A stretch of 34,624 nucleotides of DNA from Pseudomonadota bacterium (GTDB lineage: Bacteria > Pseudomonadota > Gammaproteobacteria > Xanthomonadales > Xanthomonadaceae), in NCBI GenBank assembly GCA_963205495.1, contig CAUJIN010000071.1:1-34624 (forward strand), written 5' to 3'. A model generated the notes under the pieces. That model was not told the DNA's origin. It saw nothing but the letters and a program-made list of their open reading frames with translations, and searched no databases. Below, one piece after another: positions 28,063 to 34,624 of the stretch (its first letter is position 1; each line of letters starts with the position of its first letter). Position numbers and translations under genes: made by a program.

Positions 28063-29525
28063 CTGGTTCCACCCCGAAGTCCCCGGCCGCGCGCCGCACC
28101 CTCTCGCTCAAGCGCGACACGCCCGCCGGCGCCCTGGTCGAAGAGCGCCTGCACAAGGTCCTGGCGCAGGCCGGCCTGGGCTCACGCCGCGCGCTGGAAG
28201 AACGCATCTCGCAAGGACAGGTGCAGGTCAACGGCGAAGTCGCCAGCCTCGGCAGCAGCGTCAAGAGTGGCGACCGCATCGATATCGACGGCAAGACCTT
28301 CGTGGCCAGCCTCCAGAGCGAACCGCCGCGCGCGCTGCTCTACAACAAGCCCGAAGGCGAGGTCACCACGCGCGAGGACCCCGACGGGCGGCCCACCGTG
28401 TTCGACCGCCTGCCGCAGATCAAGGGCGCGCGCTGGATCAACGTCGGGCGTCTGGACATCAACACCACGGGCCTCCTGCTGCTCACCACCGACGGCGATC
28501 TGGCCAACGCGCTGATGCATCCTTCCAGCGAAGTCGAGCGCGAATACGTTTGCCGGGTGCGTGCTCCCGAGGGCGAGGAAGACATTTCCGAGCCGCTGAT
28601 CCACCGGCTCACCCGCGGCGTCGAGCTGGACGATGGCCCGGCCCGCTTCGACCGCGTCGAGCGCATCGGCGGCAGCGATTCGCACGACTGGTTCACCGTG
28701 GTGGTCAAGGAAGGCCGCAACCGCGAGGTGCGGCGCCTGTGGGAGTCCCAGGGCTGCCAGGTCAGCCGCCTGAAGCGGGTGCGCTACGGCAGCCAGGCGC
28801 TGCCGCGCCTGCTCAAGCGCGGCCACTTCGAAGAACTATCGCCCGAGGCGGTATCCCGCCTGCGCGCCGAAATGCAGCTCTCCGAAGCCACCGGCACCCT
28901 CACCCTGCAGCCGGTGATCGGCCAGCGTCGCGCCAGGACGTCCGAATATCGCCCGGCCCCGCGCGAGCAGCGCGCCTGGACCCAGGCCAGCGGTTTCGGC
29001 GACGAGTCGCGCGAATTCCGCGCCTTCGACAATCTGCGCGAGGACCGCGCCGGCAAGCCCAGGTTCGGCAAGCCCGGCGGCAAAAAGCCCCACGGCGGGA
29101 GGGCGATTCCCGATGACATCGGCAACCGTCTGACCGCCCCGGGCGGTGCCGGTGCCCACAAGCGCAAGCGCAAGACCGCCGCACCCGGCTTCGAGAATCC
29201 GGCCGAGCACCGCTCCTGGTACGTTCCCGAAGGGGTCACCACCACCAGCCGGGTCGCGCCTCCGCGCCACACCGGCAAGCCCAGTCCCTACGGGAAACCC
29301 AATCCCTACGGCAAGCCCAGCCCCTACGGTGAACGCCCGGGCGGCGGACGCGGCAAGCCCGGCGGCGGGCGTCCGGGTGCCGGTGCGGCCAAACCCGGCG
29401 CCAGCGCGCGCCCCGGCGGCGCGGGAAAGCCCGGCGGCGCGCGCAGTCCGCAGGGCGGCAAGGGCGCACCGCGCGGCGCCGGACGCCCGGGACACGGCGC
29501 GCCGCGCTCCAACAAGCCGCGCTGA
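28059..29525 (+). CDS. rluB: 23S rRNA pseudouridine synthase RluB with long disordered C-terminal tail
   Basis: A 488-residue protein. An S4 RNA-binding domain (about 28-85, ERLHKVLAQAGLGSRRALEE) precedes the RsuA/RluB/E/F catalytic domain (about 90-260) with YNKPEGEVTTRED and the catalytic Asp near 133 in GRLDINTTGLLLLT. E. coli RluB, which modifies U2605 of 23S rRNA, is 291 residues. The extra 200 residues here (290-488) are low complexity, rich in Gly, Pro, Lys, Arg and Ala, with a short tandem repeat PSPYGKPNPYGKPSPYG and RGG/GKPGG-like runs. The tail is strongly basic and likely binds RNA or ribosomes (inference). The ATG overlaps the scpB stop, and the stop codon lies inside a GC-rich hairpin. 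Confidence 0.95.
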   Translation: MTGSTPKSPAARRTLSLKRDTPAGALVEERLHKVLAQAGLGSRRALEERISQGQVQVNGEVASLGSSVKSGDRIDIDGKTFVASLQSEPPRALLYNKPEGEVTTREDPDGRPTVFDRLPQIKGARWINVGRLDINTTGLLLLTTDGDLANALMHPSSEVEREYVCRVRAPEGEEDISEPLIHRLTRGVELDDGPARFDRVERIGGSDSHDWFTVVVKEGRNREVRRLWESQGCQVSRLKRVRYGSQALPRLLKRGHFEELSPEAVSRLRAEMQLSEATGTLTLQPVIGQRRARTSEYRPAPREQRAWTQASGFGDESREFRAFDNLREDRAGKPRFGKPGGKKPHGGRAIPDDIGNRLTAPGGAGAHKRKRKTAAPGFENPAEHRSWYVPEGVTTTSRVAPPRHTGKPSPYGKPNPYGKPSPYGERPGGGRGKPGGGRPGAGAAKPGASARPGGAGKPGGARSPQGGKGAPRGAGRPGHGAPRSNKPR

Positions 29526-29551
29526 CGGCGACCCAACCGCCGCCGTCAGCG
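29520..29551 (+). terminator. Stem-loop at the end of rluB, probable terminator
   Basis: A perfect 11-bp stem (CGCTGACGGCG, 29520-29530, with CGCCGTCAGCG, 29541-29551) and 10-base loop contain the rluB stop codon. No T run follows, so it may protect the mRNA end or act with another factor. It lies between convergent transcription units. Confidence 0.5.
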
Positions 29552-29628
29552 CGGCACGGCGCGCGGAATCCGCCGCGACGCCGGTCGAAGCGCCGGTCGT
29601 CCGCTCGGATGCGCGCCGTTCCCGCCGG

Positions 29629-29949
29629 TCACGGCCTGATGATCAGGTCGTTGTGCACGGTCCGCACGCCCTTGACCGAGCGCGCCAGCTCGCCGGCGCG
29701 GGTCTTCTCGCGCTGCGACTTGGCGAAGCCGGACAGCTGCACCACGCCGGCGTCGATGGTCTTGACGCCGATGTTGAGCGCCGAGGTTTCCGCATCCGAG
29801 GCCAGCTTGGCCTTCACTTCCGTGGTGATTGCGGCGCCGTCGATGTACTCGCCCACCGTTTCCTGTTTGCGGGCCACCGAACATCCGGTGGCCAGCACGA
29901 GCAGGGGCGCGGACAGCGCGGCGATCAACAGGGTACGTTGCAGGTTCAT
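29629..29949 (-). CDS. BON-domain lipoprotein
   Basis: A 106-residue lipoprotein. The signal peptide ends in a lipobox (LATGC, Cys23), predicting lipid attachment and location in the cell envelope. One BON domain spans about 35-105 (ITTEVKAKLASDAETSALNIGVKTIDAGVVQLSGFAKS, and VKGVRTVHNDLIIRP). BON domains bind phospholipid membranes in OsmY and related proteins. It is the last gene of the minus-strand stress cluster, 83 bases after the DUF1328 gene. Confidence 0.9.
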   Translation of the reverse strand: MNLQRTLLIAALSAPLLVLATGCSVARKQETVGEYIDGAAITTEVKAKLASDAETSALNIGVKTIDAGVVQLSGFAKSQREKTRAGELARSVKGVRTVHNDLIIRP

Positions 29950-30001
29950 TTTCGTTCTCCAGAAGAATGCGGCGGAATGAAGCGCGCCGCCAGGTGGCCG
30001 C

Positions 30002-30021
30002 GCCCGGCGACGTGGCCGGGC
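30002..30021 (-). other. Intercistronic hairpin between the DUF1328 and BON lipoprotein genes
   Basis: GCCCGGC (30002-30008) can pair with GCCGGGC (30015-30021) around a 6-base loop. No T run follows, so it may tune relative expression by RNA processing or partial termination. Confidence 0.35.
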
Positions 30022-30032
30022 ACGGAAAGGGG

Positions 30033-30197
30033 TCAGACCCGCGGCCGGCGCCCGGTGACCAGCGAGATCAGGAACAGCACGATGAACACCACGAAGAGGA
30101 TCTTGGCGATCCAGGCCGCGGTGCCGGCGATGCCGAAAAAGCCCAGGAACCCCGCGATCAGGGCGATGACGAGGAACACGATTGCATAGTGGAGCAT
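30033..30197 (-). CDS. DUF1328 (YtjA-like) small membrane protein
   Basis: A 54-residue inner-membrane protein consisting of two hydrophobic helices ([20 protein letters not shown] and [20 protein letters not shown]) and a basic C-terminal end (GRRPRV), the full length of the DUF1328/YtjA family. ATG 30197 is preceded by GGAG 6 bases upstream. In E. coli ytjA lies next to osmY, and the same family pairing occurs here with OsmY-like BON genes, which supports a role in envelope or osmotic stress. The molecular function is unknown. Confidence 0.93.
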   Translation of the reverse strand: MLHYAIVFLVIALIAGFLGFFGIAGTAAWIAKILFVVFIVLFLISLVTGRRPRV

Positions 30198-30257
30198 GTC
30201 GTTCTCCTTTGAAGGCCGGATACAGCCATGGCGGGCGGCGCGTCGCTGCGCCAGGAT

Positions 30258-30289
30258 CGGTGCCGGGGCCGCCATGCGCCCCGGCACCG
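30258..30289 (-). other. Intercistronic hairpin between the csbD-like and DUF1328 genes
   Basis: A perfect 12-bp GC-rich stem (CGGTGCCGGGGC, 30258-30269, with GCCCCGGCACCG, 30278-30289) has an 8-base loop and lies in the 112-base gap after the CsbD gene. There is no T run on either strand. It is a likely transcript-stabilising or attenuating structure. Confidence 0.5.
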
Positions 30290-30309
30290 AGGGTTTCGCT
30301 GCGGCGGAG

Positions 30310-30507
30310 TCAGAGCGAATCGACGAAGTCGTTCACTTCCTTCTTCGCCACGTCCTTGGCCAGCCCGTAGCGCTCCTGGAGTTTACCGATAAGGTATTCG
30401 GCGTTGCCCTCCTCGACCCGCACGTCGTCGTTGGTGAGCTTGCCCCAGCGCGCCTTCACTTTGCCGCTGAGCTGCTTCCACTGGCCCTTGATGCGATCTT
30501 CGTTCAT
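30310..30507 (-). CDS. CsbD-family stress protein (YjbJ-like)
   Basis: A 65-residue, highly charged, hydrophilic protein of the CsbD/YjbJ family: [28 protein letters not shown], then [28 protein letters not shown]. The full family length is present. CsbD proteins are abundant general-stress proteins in Bacillus (sigma B) and E. coli YjbJ; their molecular role is unclear. ATG 30507 has GAGGAG 7 bases upstream. It begins 11 bases after the two-BON gene stops, so they are cotranscribed. Confidence 0.95.
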   Translation of the reverse strand: MNEDRIKGQWKQLSGKVKARWGKLTNDDVRVEEGNAEYLIGKLQERYGLAKDVAKKEVNDFVDSL

Positions 30508-30518
30508 GGTCCGTCTCC

Positions 30519-31133
30519 TCAGCCTTCGACCAGCAGCGAGCTCGCGTCGACCTGACGCACGCCCTTGACGCTGCGCGCCGCGGCGACGGCCTTCTTCACC
30601 GCCAGCTCGCTCGGCAGCGCGCCGATCAGGGTGACCACGCCATCGACGGTCTTGACCGAGATCTCGGTGCTCGGCACGCCCTGGGTGGTCGCCAGCTCCG
30701 CCTTCACCTTGGTGGTGATCCAGGTGTCGTCCACCGCCTGGCCGACGCTGGAGGACGTGCCGTCCTCATCTCCGCTGGCCGCGACCTTGGCGGCATCGCC
30801 GACCTTCAGGCCGGCGGCGTCCACCTTCAGGACGCCTTCGACGCTGCGGGCATGCGCGATCGCGGCGTCGACCGCGCTGCGGGTCGGCAGCACGCCGGTC
30901 AGCGTCACCACACCGTCCACCGTGGTCACCGAAACGGCGCTGCTCGATACCCCGTCGGCCGTGGCCAGCTCGGCCTTCACCTTGGCGGTGATCCAGGCGT
31001 CGCCCATCGCCTGGGTGGCGCTGGACGAATGATCTTCGGAGGAACTGGCCTGCTCCGCCGCGACGGCAAGTCCAGCACCGAGCGCAAGCGAAACGGCCAG
31101 GGTAAGTGCAGTCATCCTGTTGACGTTGTTCAT
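30519..31133 (-). CDS. OsmY-like periplasmic protein with two BON domains
   Basis: A 204-residue exported protein. Signal peptide 1-25 ([18 protein letters not shown]). Two BON domains (about 45-112 and 135-202) are internal duplicates: [18 protein letters not shown] and [18 protein letters not shown], then [18 protein letters not shown] and [19 protein letters not shown] Ser/Asp/Glu-rich spacer joins them. OsmY of E. coli has the same architecture and is a periplasmic osmotic and stationary-phase protein with chaperone activity for outer-membrane autotransporters. ATG 31133 has GGAG 6 bases upstream. It is the first gene of the stress cluster, divergent from the PAS-LuxR regulator. Confidence 0.92.
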   Translation of the reverse strand: MNNVNRMTALTLAVSLALGAGLAVAAEQASSSEDHSSSATQAMGDAWITAKVKAELATADGVSSSAVSVTTVDGVVTLTGVLPTRSAVDAAIAHARSVEGVLKVDAAGLKVGDAAKVAASGDEDGTSSSVGQAVDDTWITTKVKAELATTQGVPSTEISVKTVDGVVTLIGALPSELAVKKAVAAARSVKGVRQVDASSLLVEG

Positions 31134-31316
31134 GTCGATCTCCTGGCAGGGCCTTCGGCGACGCTTCCGCGGAACGCGTGGCGCGAGGGCCGTTGGATGG
31201 GCCGACCGGGACGGACAGCAGAACCCTCCGCCTCGACCGGCACCCGGATCGCGATGCGGCGTTCCGGGCGGAATCCATGCTAGGAAGCGCCGAAGGGGCC
31301 AGACAGTGATCGATAT

Positions 31317-31366
31317 ACCAGTAAAACTAGTACCTATTGACCTTTTTTAACCAGATACTAATGCGA
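31317..31366. promoter_or_regulatory. AT-rich divergent control region with direct repeats ACCAG-N-ACTA
   Basis: Bases 31305-31370 are sharply more AT-rich than the surroundings. ACCAG followed shortly by ACTAGT (31317 on) recurs as ACCAG followed by ACTAAT (31350 on), an offset of 33 bases or about three helical turns. On the minus strand a TATATC (31316-31311) is a possible -10 for the BON/CsbD operon. It lies directly before the PAS-LuxR gene, so it is a candidate operator for autoregulation and stress-operon control (inference). The 235-base gap 31134-31368 otherwise shows nothing I can name. Confidence 0.35.
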
Positions 31367-31368
31367 GA

Positions 31369-32883
31369 ATGAATCCCACCGGACCGCAACCCGTTTTCTG
31401 GAGCACGCCCATGACCCGTGAACCGCACGCCGCCCAGGGGGTGGGACGCCGCCAGCTCCAGCAGATCATGGCCCACCTCAGCGAGGGCGTGATCCTGCTG
31501 GATCCGGACGGCGCCATCCTCTGGGCCAATCGCGCCGCGCTCGACATGCACGGCTGCGCCACGCAGCAGGATCTTGGCGAATCGACGGCGCAGTACGCCG
31601 AGCGGTTCCTGCTGCGCGAGTCCGGCGGGCGGGCGATCCCGCCCAGCCGCAGTCCGTTCGCGCGCCTGGCGTCGGGCGAGTCCTTCGCCAGCCTGGTGCT
31701 GGAGCTCACGCAGCGCGACGGACAGGAAATGGCGCGCACGCTGGAGTTCCGTGGACTAGTCCTTTTAGATGAGGCCGACCAGGCGGAGCTGCTGGTGCTC
31801 TTCGCCATCGACACCACCGAGAAGGTCGATTCCGACGAGCTGTTCGACCGCTTCTTTTCCACCAAGCCTTCTCCTGCCGCAATCCTGCGCCTGGACGATT
31901 CGCGCTACATCCGGGTGAACGAGGGCTTCTGCGAGATGACCGGCTTTGCCAGCGAGGACATCCTCGGCCGGCCCTTCCACGAGATCGACGTGCTGCACGA
32001 CGCCCAGCGGCGCGAGCAGGCGCTGCGCGCGCTGGCCACGCACAGCGCGATCCGCCCGCAGGAGACGCGCGTGCGCACCAGCGACGGCGACCGGAAGTCG
32101 GTGATGGTGGCCGGCCAGCCCATCGTGGTGACCGGGCGGCCCTGCATGCTGTTCACCTTCATCGACCTGGAGGCGCGGCGTCGCGCCGAGCAGTCGCTGC
32201 GCCAGAGCGAGGAGCGCTTCGCCAAGGCTTTCCGCATGGCGCCGGTGCCGATGGCGGTATGCGTGCAGTCCAACTGGTGCGTGATCGAGGCCAACGGCGC
32301 CTTCGCCACCGCCGTGGGCCGGCCGCGCGGCGAAATCGTCGGACGCTCGATCACCAGCAGCGGTCTGTACCTGGACCGCGCCACGCTGCGCGACATCAAC
32401 CTGGCGCTGGACGCCGGCCAGATGATCCGCAACCGCGACGTACAGCTGCGCGCGCTGGACAACGTGGTGATCGACGGCCTGCTTTCGGCCGAGTCGGTGA
32501 CGCTGCAGGACGAAGCCTGCGCGCTGTTCGTCATCCAGGACATCACCGAGCGCAAGCGCGGCGAGGCCGAGCTCATCAGCGCCATGGAGGCGGTGATGAA
32601 GGACGCCTCCTGGTTCAGCCGCACGGTGATGGAGAAGCTGGCGCAGGTGCGCCGTCCGCAGGCGACCGCCAGCGAGATGGACGCGCTGACCGCGCGCGAG
32701 CGCGAGGTGCTGGAGCTGATCTGCAGCGGCCACGGCGACGCGGCGATCGCCGAGCGGCTCGGGCTGTCGCGCAACACGGTACGCAACCACGTCGCCACGC
32801 TGTACGGGAAGATCGGCGTCAATCGCCGCAGCACGGCGGTGATCTGGGGACGCGAGCGCGGGTTTGGCGCAAGCGCGGAGTGA
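31369..32883 (+). CDS. Triple-PAS LuxR/NarL-type transcriptional regulator
   Basis: A 504-residue cytoplasmic regulator. Three PAS domains lie near 25-150 (LSEGVILLDPDGAILWANRA), 165-275 (FSTKPSPAAILRLDDSRYIRVNEGFCEMTGF) and 285-395 (FRMAPVPMAVCVQSNWCVIEANGAF, ending VIQDITERKRGE). A C-terminal LuxR helix-turn-helix (about 438-500) has LTAREREVLELICSGHGDAAIAERLGLSRNTVRNHVATLYGKIGVNRR. There is no receiver domain or kinase, so the signal is probably sensed directly by PAS. The ATG at 31369 has only a weak GCGAGA upstream; an ATG at 31411 is an alternative. It is divergent from the BON/CsbD/DUF1328 stress genes, its likely targets (inference). Confidence 0.92.
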   Translation: MNPTGPQPVFWSTPMTREPHAAQGVGRRQLQQIMAHLSEGVILLDPDGAILWANRAALDMHGCATQQDLGESTAQYAERFLLRESGGRAIPPSRSPFARLASGESFASLVLELTQRDGQEMARTLEFRGLVLLDEADQAELLVLFAIDTTEKVDSDELFDRFFSTKPSPAAILRLDDSRYIRVNEGFCEMTGFASEDILGRPFHEIDVLHDAQRREQALRALATHSAIRPQETRVRTSDGDRKSVMVAGQPIVVTGRPCMLFTFIDLEARRRAEQSLRQSEERFAKAFRMAPVPMAVCVQSNWCVIEANGAFATAVGRPRGEIVGRSITSSGLYLDRATLRDINLALDAGQMIRNRDVQLRALDNVVIDGLLSAESVTLQDEACALFVIQDITERKRGEAELISAMEAVMKDASWFSRTVMEKLAQVRRPQATASEMDALTAREREVLELICSGHGDAAIAERLGLSRNTVRNHVATLYGKIGVNRRSTAVIWGRERGFGASAE

Positions 32884-32933
32884 GGCGGAGCGGAACGCGC
32901 GCGGCGCTCCCCTGTCCCGTACGCCGCTGCGCT

Positions 32934-32960
32934 CCGGCCGCAGGCGCGCCCTGCGGCCGG
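32934..32960. terminator. Bidirectional stem-loop between convergent regulator and mdh genes
   Basis: A perfect 10-bp stem (CCGGCCGCAG, 32934-32943, with CTGCGGCCGG, 32951-32960) and 7-base loop fill the 89-base gap between the convergent ends of the PAS-LuxR gene and mdh. No T run follows on either strand. Confidence 0.55.
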
Positions 32961-32972
32961 ATGGGCGGTTTG

Positions 32973-33956
32973 CTAGAGCAGGTGCGCCACGCCGGCGCGC
33001 TCTTCCTCCAGCTCGCCCAGGGTCTTGTCGATGGCCTTCTGGCTGAACTCGTCGATCGGCAGGTCGCGCACCAGGCTGTACTCGCCGTTCTGCGCGGTGA
33101 CCGGGAAGCCGAAGATCACCCCCTCGGGGATGCCGTAGCTGCCGTCGGAGGGAATGCCCATCGTCACCCACTTGCCGTTCGAGCCCAGCAGCCAGTCGCG
33201 CACGTGGCAGATCGCGGCGTTGGCGGCCGAGGCGGCCGAGGACAGGCCGCGCGCCTCGATGATGGCCGCGCCACGCTTGGCCACGGTCGGAATGAAGACG
33301 TTGGCGTTCCAGTCGGCGTCGTTGATCGTGTCCTTGATCGATGCACCGTTGGCGGTGGAGAAGCGGTAGTCGGGGTACATGGTCGGGCTGTGGTTGCCCC
33401 ACACCACCAGCTTCTCGACCTCGCCCACCGCCACGCCGGCCTTGCCGGCCAGCTGGCTGAGCGCGCGGTTGTGGTCCAGGCGCAGCATCGCGGTGAAGTT
33501 CTTCGCCGGAAGGTCCGGGGCCGACTTCATCGCGCTGTAGGCGTTGGTGTTGGCCGGGTTGCCGACCACCAGCACCTTGACGCCGCGCGAAGCCACCTTG
33601 TTCAGCGCGCGGCCCTGCACGGTGAAGATTTCGGCGTTCTTGAGCAGCAGATCCTTGCGCTCCATCCCGGGGCCGCGCGGCATGGCCCCCACGAGCAGGG
33701 CCACGTCGGCATCCTTGAACGCCACTTCCGGGTCATCGGTACCGACCATGCCGGCCAGCAGCGGGAAGGCGCAGTCCTCCAGCTCCATCATCACGCCCCT
33801 GAGTGCGGCCTGGGCCTTCTCCAGCGGCAGCTCCAGCATCTGCAGAATGACGGGCTGGTCCTTGCCCAGCATCTCGCCGGAGGCGATGCGGAACAGCAGC
33901 GAATAGCCGATCTGGCCGGCAGCGCCGGTAACGGCAACGCGAACGGGGGTCTTCAT
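32973..33956 (-). CDS. mdh: Malate dehydrogenase
   Basis: A 327-residue NAD-dependent enzyme of the citric acid cycle converting malate to oxaloacetate. The N-terminal nucleotide-binding loop is [14 protein letters not shown]. Substrate-binding arginines are in [15 protein letters not shown] and [13 protein letters not shown], and the catalytic His near 188 is in [13 protein letters not shown]. The length and sequence match the roughly 328-residue cytosolic-type malate dehydrogenases of Xanthomonadales and Burkholderiales rather than the 312-residue E. coli enzyme. GGAG precedes ATG 33956. The aminotransferase gene lies 72 bases upstream on the same strand, and the two could form a malate-aspartate unit. 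Confidence 0.98.
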   Translation of the reverse strand: MKTPVRVAVTGAAGQIGYSLLFRIASGEMLGKDQPVILQMLELPLEKAQAALRGVMMELEDCAFPLLAGMVGTDDPEVAFKDADVALLVGAMPRGPGMERKDLLLKNAEIFTVQGRALNKVASRGVKVLVVGNPANTNAYSAMKSAPDLPAKNFTAMLRLDHNRALSQLAGKAGVAVGEVEKLVVWGNHSPTMYPDYRFSTANGASIKDTINDADWNANVFIPTVAKRGAAIIEARGLSSAASAANAAICHVRDWLLGSNGKWVTMGIPSDGSYGIPEGVIFGFPVTAQNGEYSLVRDLPIDEFSQKAIDKTLGELEEERAGVAHLL

Positions 33957-34028
33957 GGAGCGATCTCCTGTGGTCTAGGAACAATGGGCGGCGCGCAGGT
34001 CCAAGACCCGCCCGCCCGGAAGGGAATC

Positions 34029-34624
34029 TCAGTCCAGCTCGGCGAAGAAGCCCTGCAGGCGACGCAGGCCCTCGGCCAGCGGCGCCTCGGGGCAGGCGTA
34101 GGAAATCCGCAGCGCGCGCGGCTCGCCGAAGGCCGAACCGGGCACGCAGGCCACGCCGGCGAACTCCAGCAGCGCCTCGCACAGTTCGACATCATTGCCG
34201 ATCACCCGCCCGCTCGGGCGGTGCGTGCGGCCGAAGGCGACGCTGATGTCCGGGAAGGCGTAGAAGGCGCCTTCCGGGCGCGGGCAGCGCAGGCCGGGAA
34301 TCTTCGCCAGCGCATCGAGCACCACGTCGCGCTTGCGCGCAAAGCCCGCGCACTGCGCCTCGGGGATGTCCTGCGGGCCGGACAGCGCGGCGGCGGCGGC
34401 GGCGCTCACCACTTCGGGCAGGCTGGTGATGTGGTTGGAGTTGAGCGTGGTCAACGCCTGCGCCACGTTCTCCGGCGCGGCGGCGAAGCCCACGCGCCAG
34501 CCGGGCATGCCGTAGGTCTTGGACAGCGAATCCACGAACACCGTGCGCTCGCGCAGCTCGGGCCGCGCCTGCACGAAGTTGGTGTATTCCAGACCGTCGA
34601 ACAACATGCGGTTGTAGATGTCGT
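34029..34624 (-). CDS. Class I/II PLP-dependent aminotransferase, C-terminal part (gene continues past the right edge)
   Basis: The last 198 codons are present. The Schiff-base motif DSLSKTYGMPGWRVGF carries the PLP-binding Lys and Arg. The later segments GLRCPRPEGAFYAFPDIS, VACVPGSAFGEP and LRISYACPEAPLAEGLRRL fit the aspartate aminotransferase group (fold type I, subgroup I-gamma). The reading frame enters from the edge as DIYNRMLFDG. The N-terminal half is missing only because the window ends. Aspartate or another amino acid is the probable amino donor; I cannot settle the substrate from this half. Confidence 0.93.
   Translation of the reverse strand, partial: DIYNRMLFDGLEYTNFVQARPELRERTVFVDSLSKTYGMPGWRVGFAAAPENVAQALTTLNSNHITSLPEVVSAAAAAALSGPQDIPEAQCAGFARKRDVVLDALAKIPGLRCPRPEGAFYAFPDISVAFGRTHRPSGRVIGNDVELCEALLEFAGVACVPGSAFGEPRALRISYACPEAPLAEGLRRLQGFFAELD

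Noticed and set aside
31337..31362. TTGACC/TACTAA promoter pair before the PAS-LuxR gene
   Set aside because: The spacing is only 13-14 bases, too short for a sigma-70 promoter.
31753..31762. Perfect palindrome GGACTAGTCC next to rare CTA/TTA codons within the PAS-LuxR gene
   Set aside because: A 10-base palindrome in coding sequence is within chance expectation. The reading frame is undisturbed and no second copy was found.

Overview
This is GC-rich proteobacterial chromosome, most likely from the gammaproteobacterial order Lysobacterales/Xanthomonadales. The evidence is the smc-zipA-ligA gene order, an 806-residue LigA with internal insertions, the yciI/yciO-scpA-scpB-rluB neighbourhood, a linker of the type LFGDGFE in a secreted hydrolase, and GC-rich palindromic repeats. 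No ribosomal RNA is present, so the genus is an inference I cannot settle. The window is mostly core chromosome with small accessory or decaying patches.

Left part (1-7.7 kb): a both-ends-truncated RHS-repeat fragment is followed by a compact signalling cluster. It holds a 1464-residue GAF/PAS/GGDEF/EAL/REC protein on the minus strand. Divergent from it are a soluble PAS histidine kinase and a stand-alone receiver protein. The GGDEF motif is degenerate (GGDTF) while the EAL motifs are intact, so the output is probably cyclic-di-GMP hydrolysis. A bidirectional terminator and two minus-strand tRNAs (Ser-GCU, Arg-ACG) follow.

Middle part (8.2-19.5 kb): a beta-carbonic anhydrase converges on a secreted DUF885 metallopeptidase across an inverted pair of REP-like hairpins. 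Next come epmA (EF-P lysyltransferase), ligA, zipA and smc, all on the minus strand. Between ligA and epmA sits a roughly 0.7 kb block: a DUF559 nuclease-like reading frame flanked on each side by an inverted pair of a second GC-rich palindromic element. The inner pair is translated and joins DUF559 in frame to epmA, and the likely epmA start codon and ribosome binding site lie inside the repeat. This block is the most unusual feature of the window.

19.5-23.1 kb: a decayed regulatory module. A Ser/Thr protein kinase with TPR-like tail is interrupted by an in-frame TGA where relatives usually have Cys. Its partner ECF sigma factor has lost its N-terminal half in a deletion that fused it out of frame to a secreted protein gene.

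23.3-29.5 kb: a secreted esterase-GH18 chitinase fusion, a YciI-family protein, a YciO/Sua5-family protein, then the scpA-scpB-rluB operon, whose RluB carries a long disordered Gly/Lys/Pro/Arg-rich tail. Smc and ScpAB, the whole condensin, are thus about 7 kb apart.

29.6-34.6 kb: a minus-strand envelope/osmotic stress cluster (BON protein, CsbD, DUF1328, BON lipoprotein) lies divergent from a triple-PAS LuxR-type regulator. Malate dehydrogenase and the 3' part of a class I aminotransferase run off the right edge.
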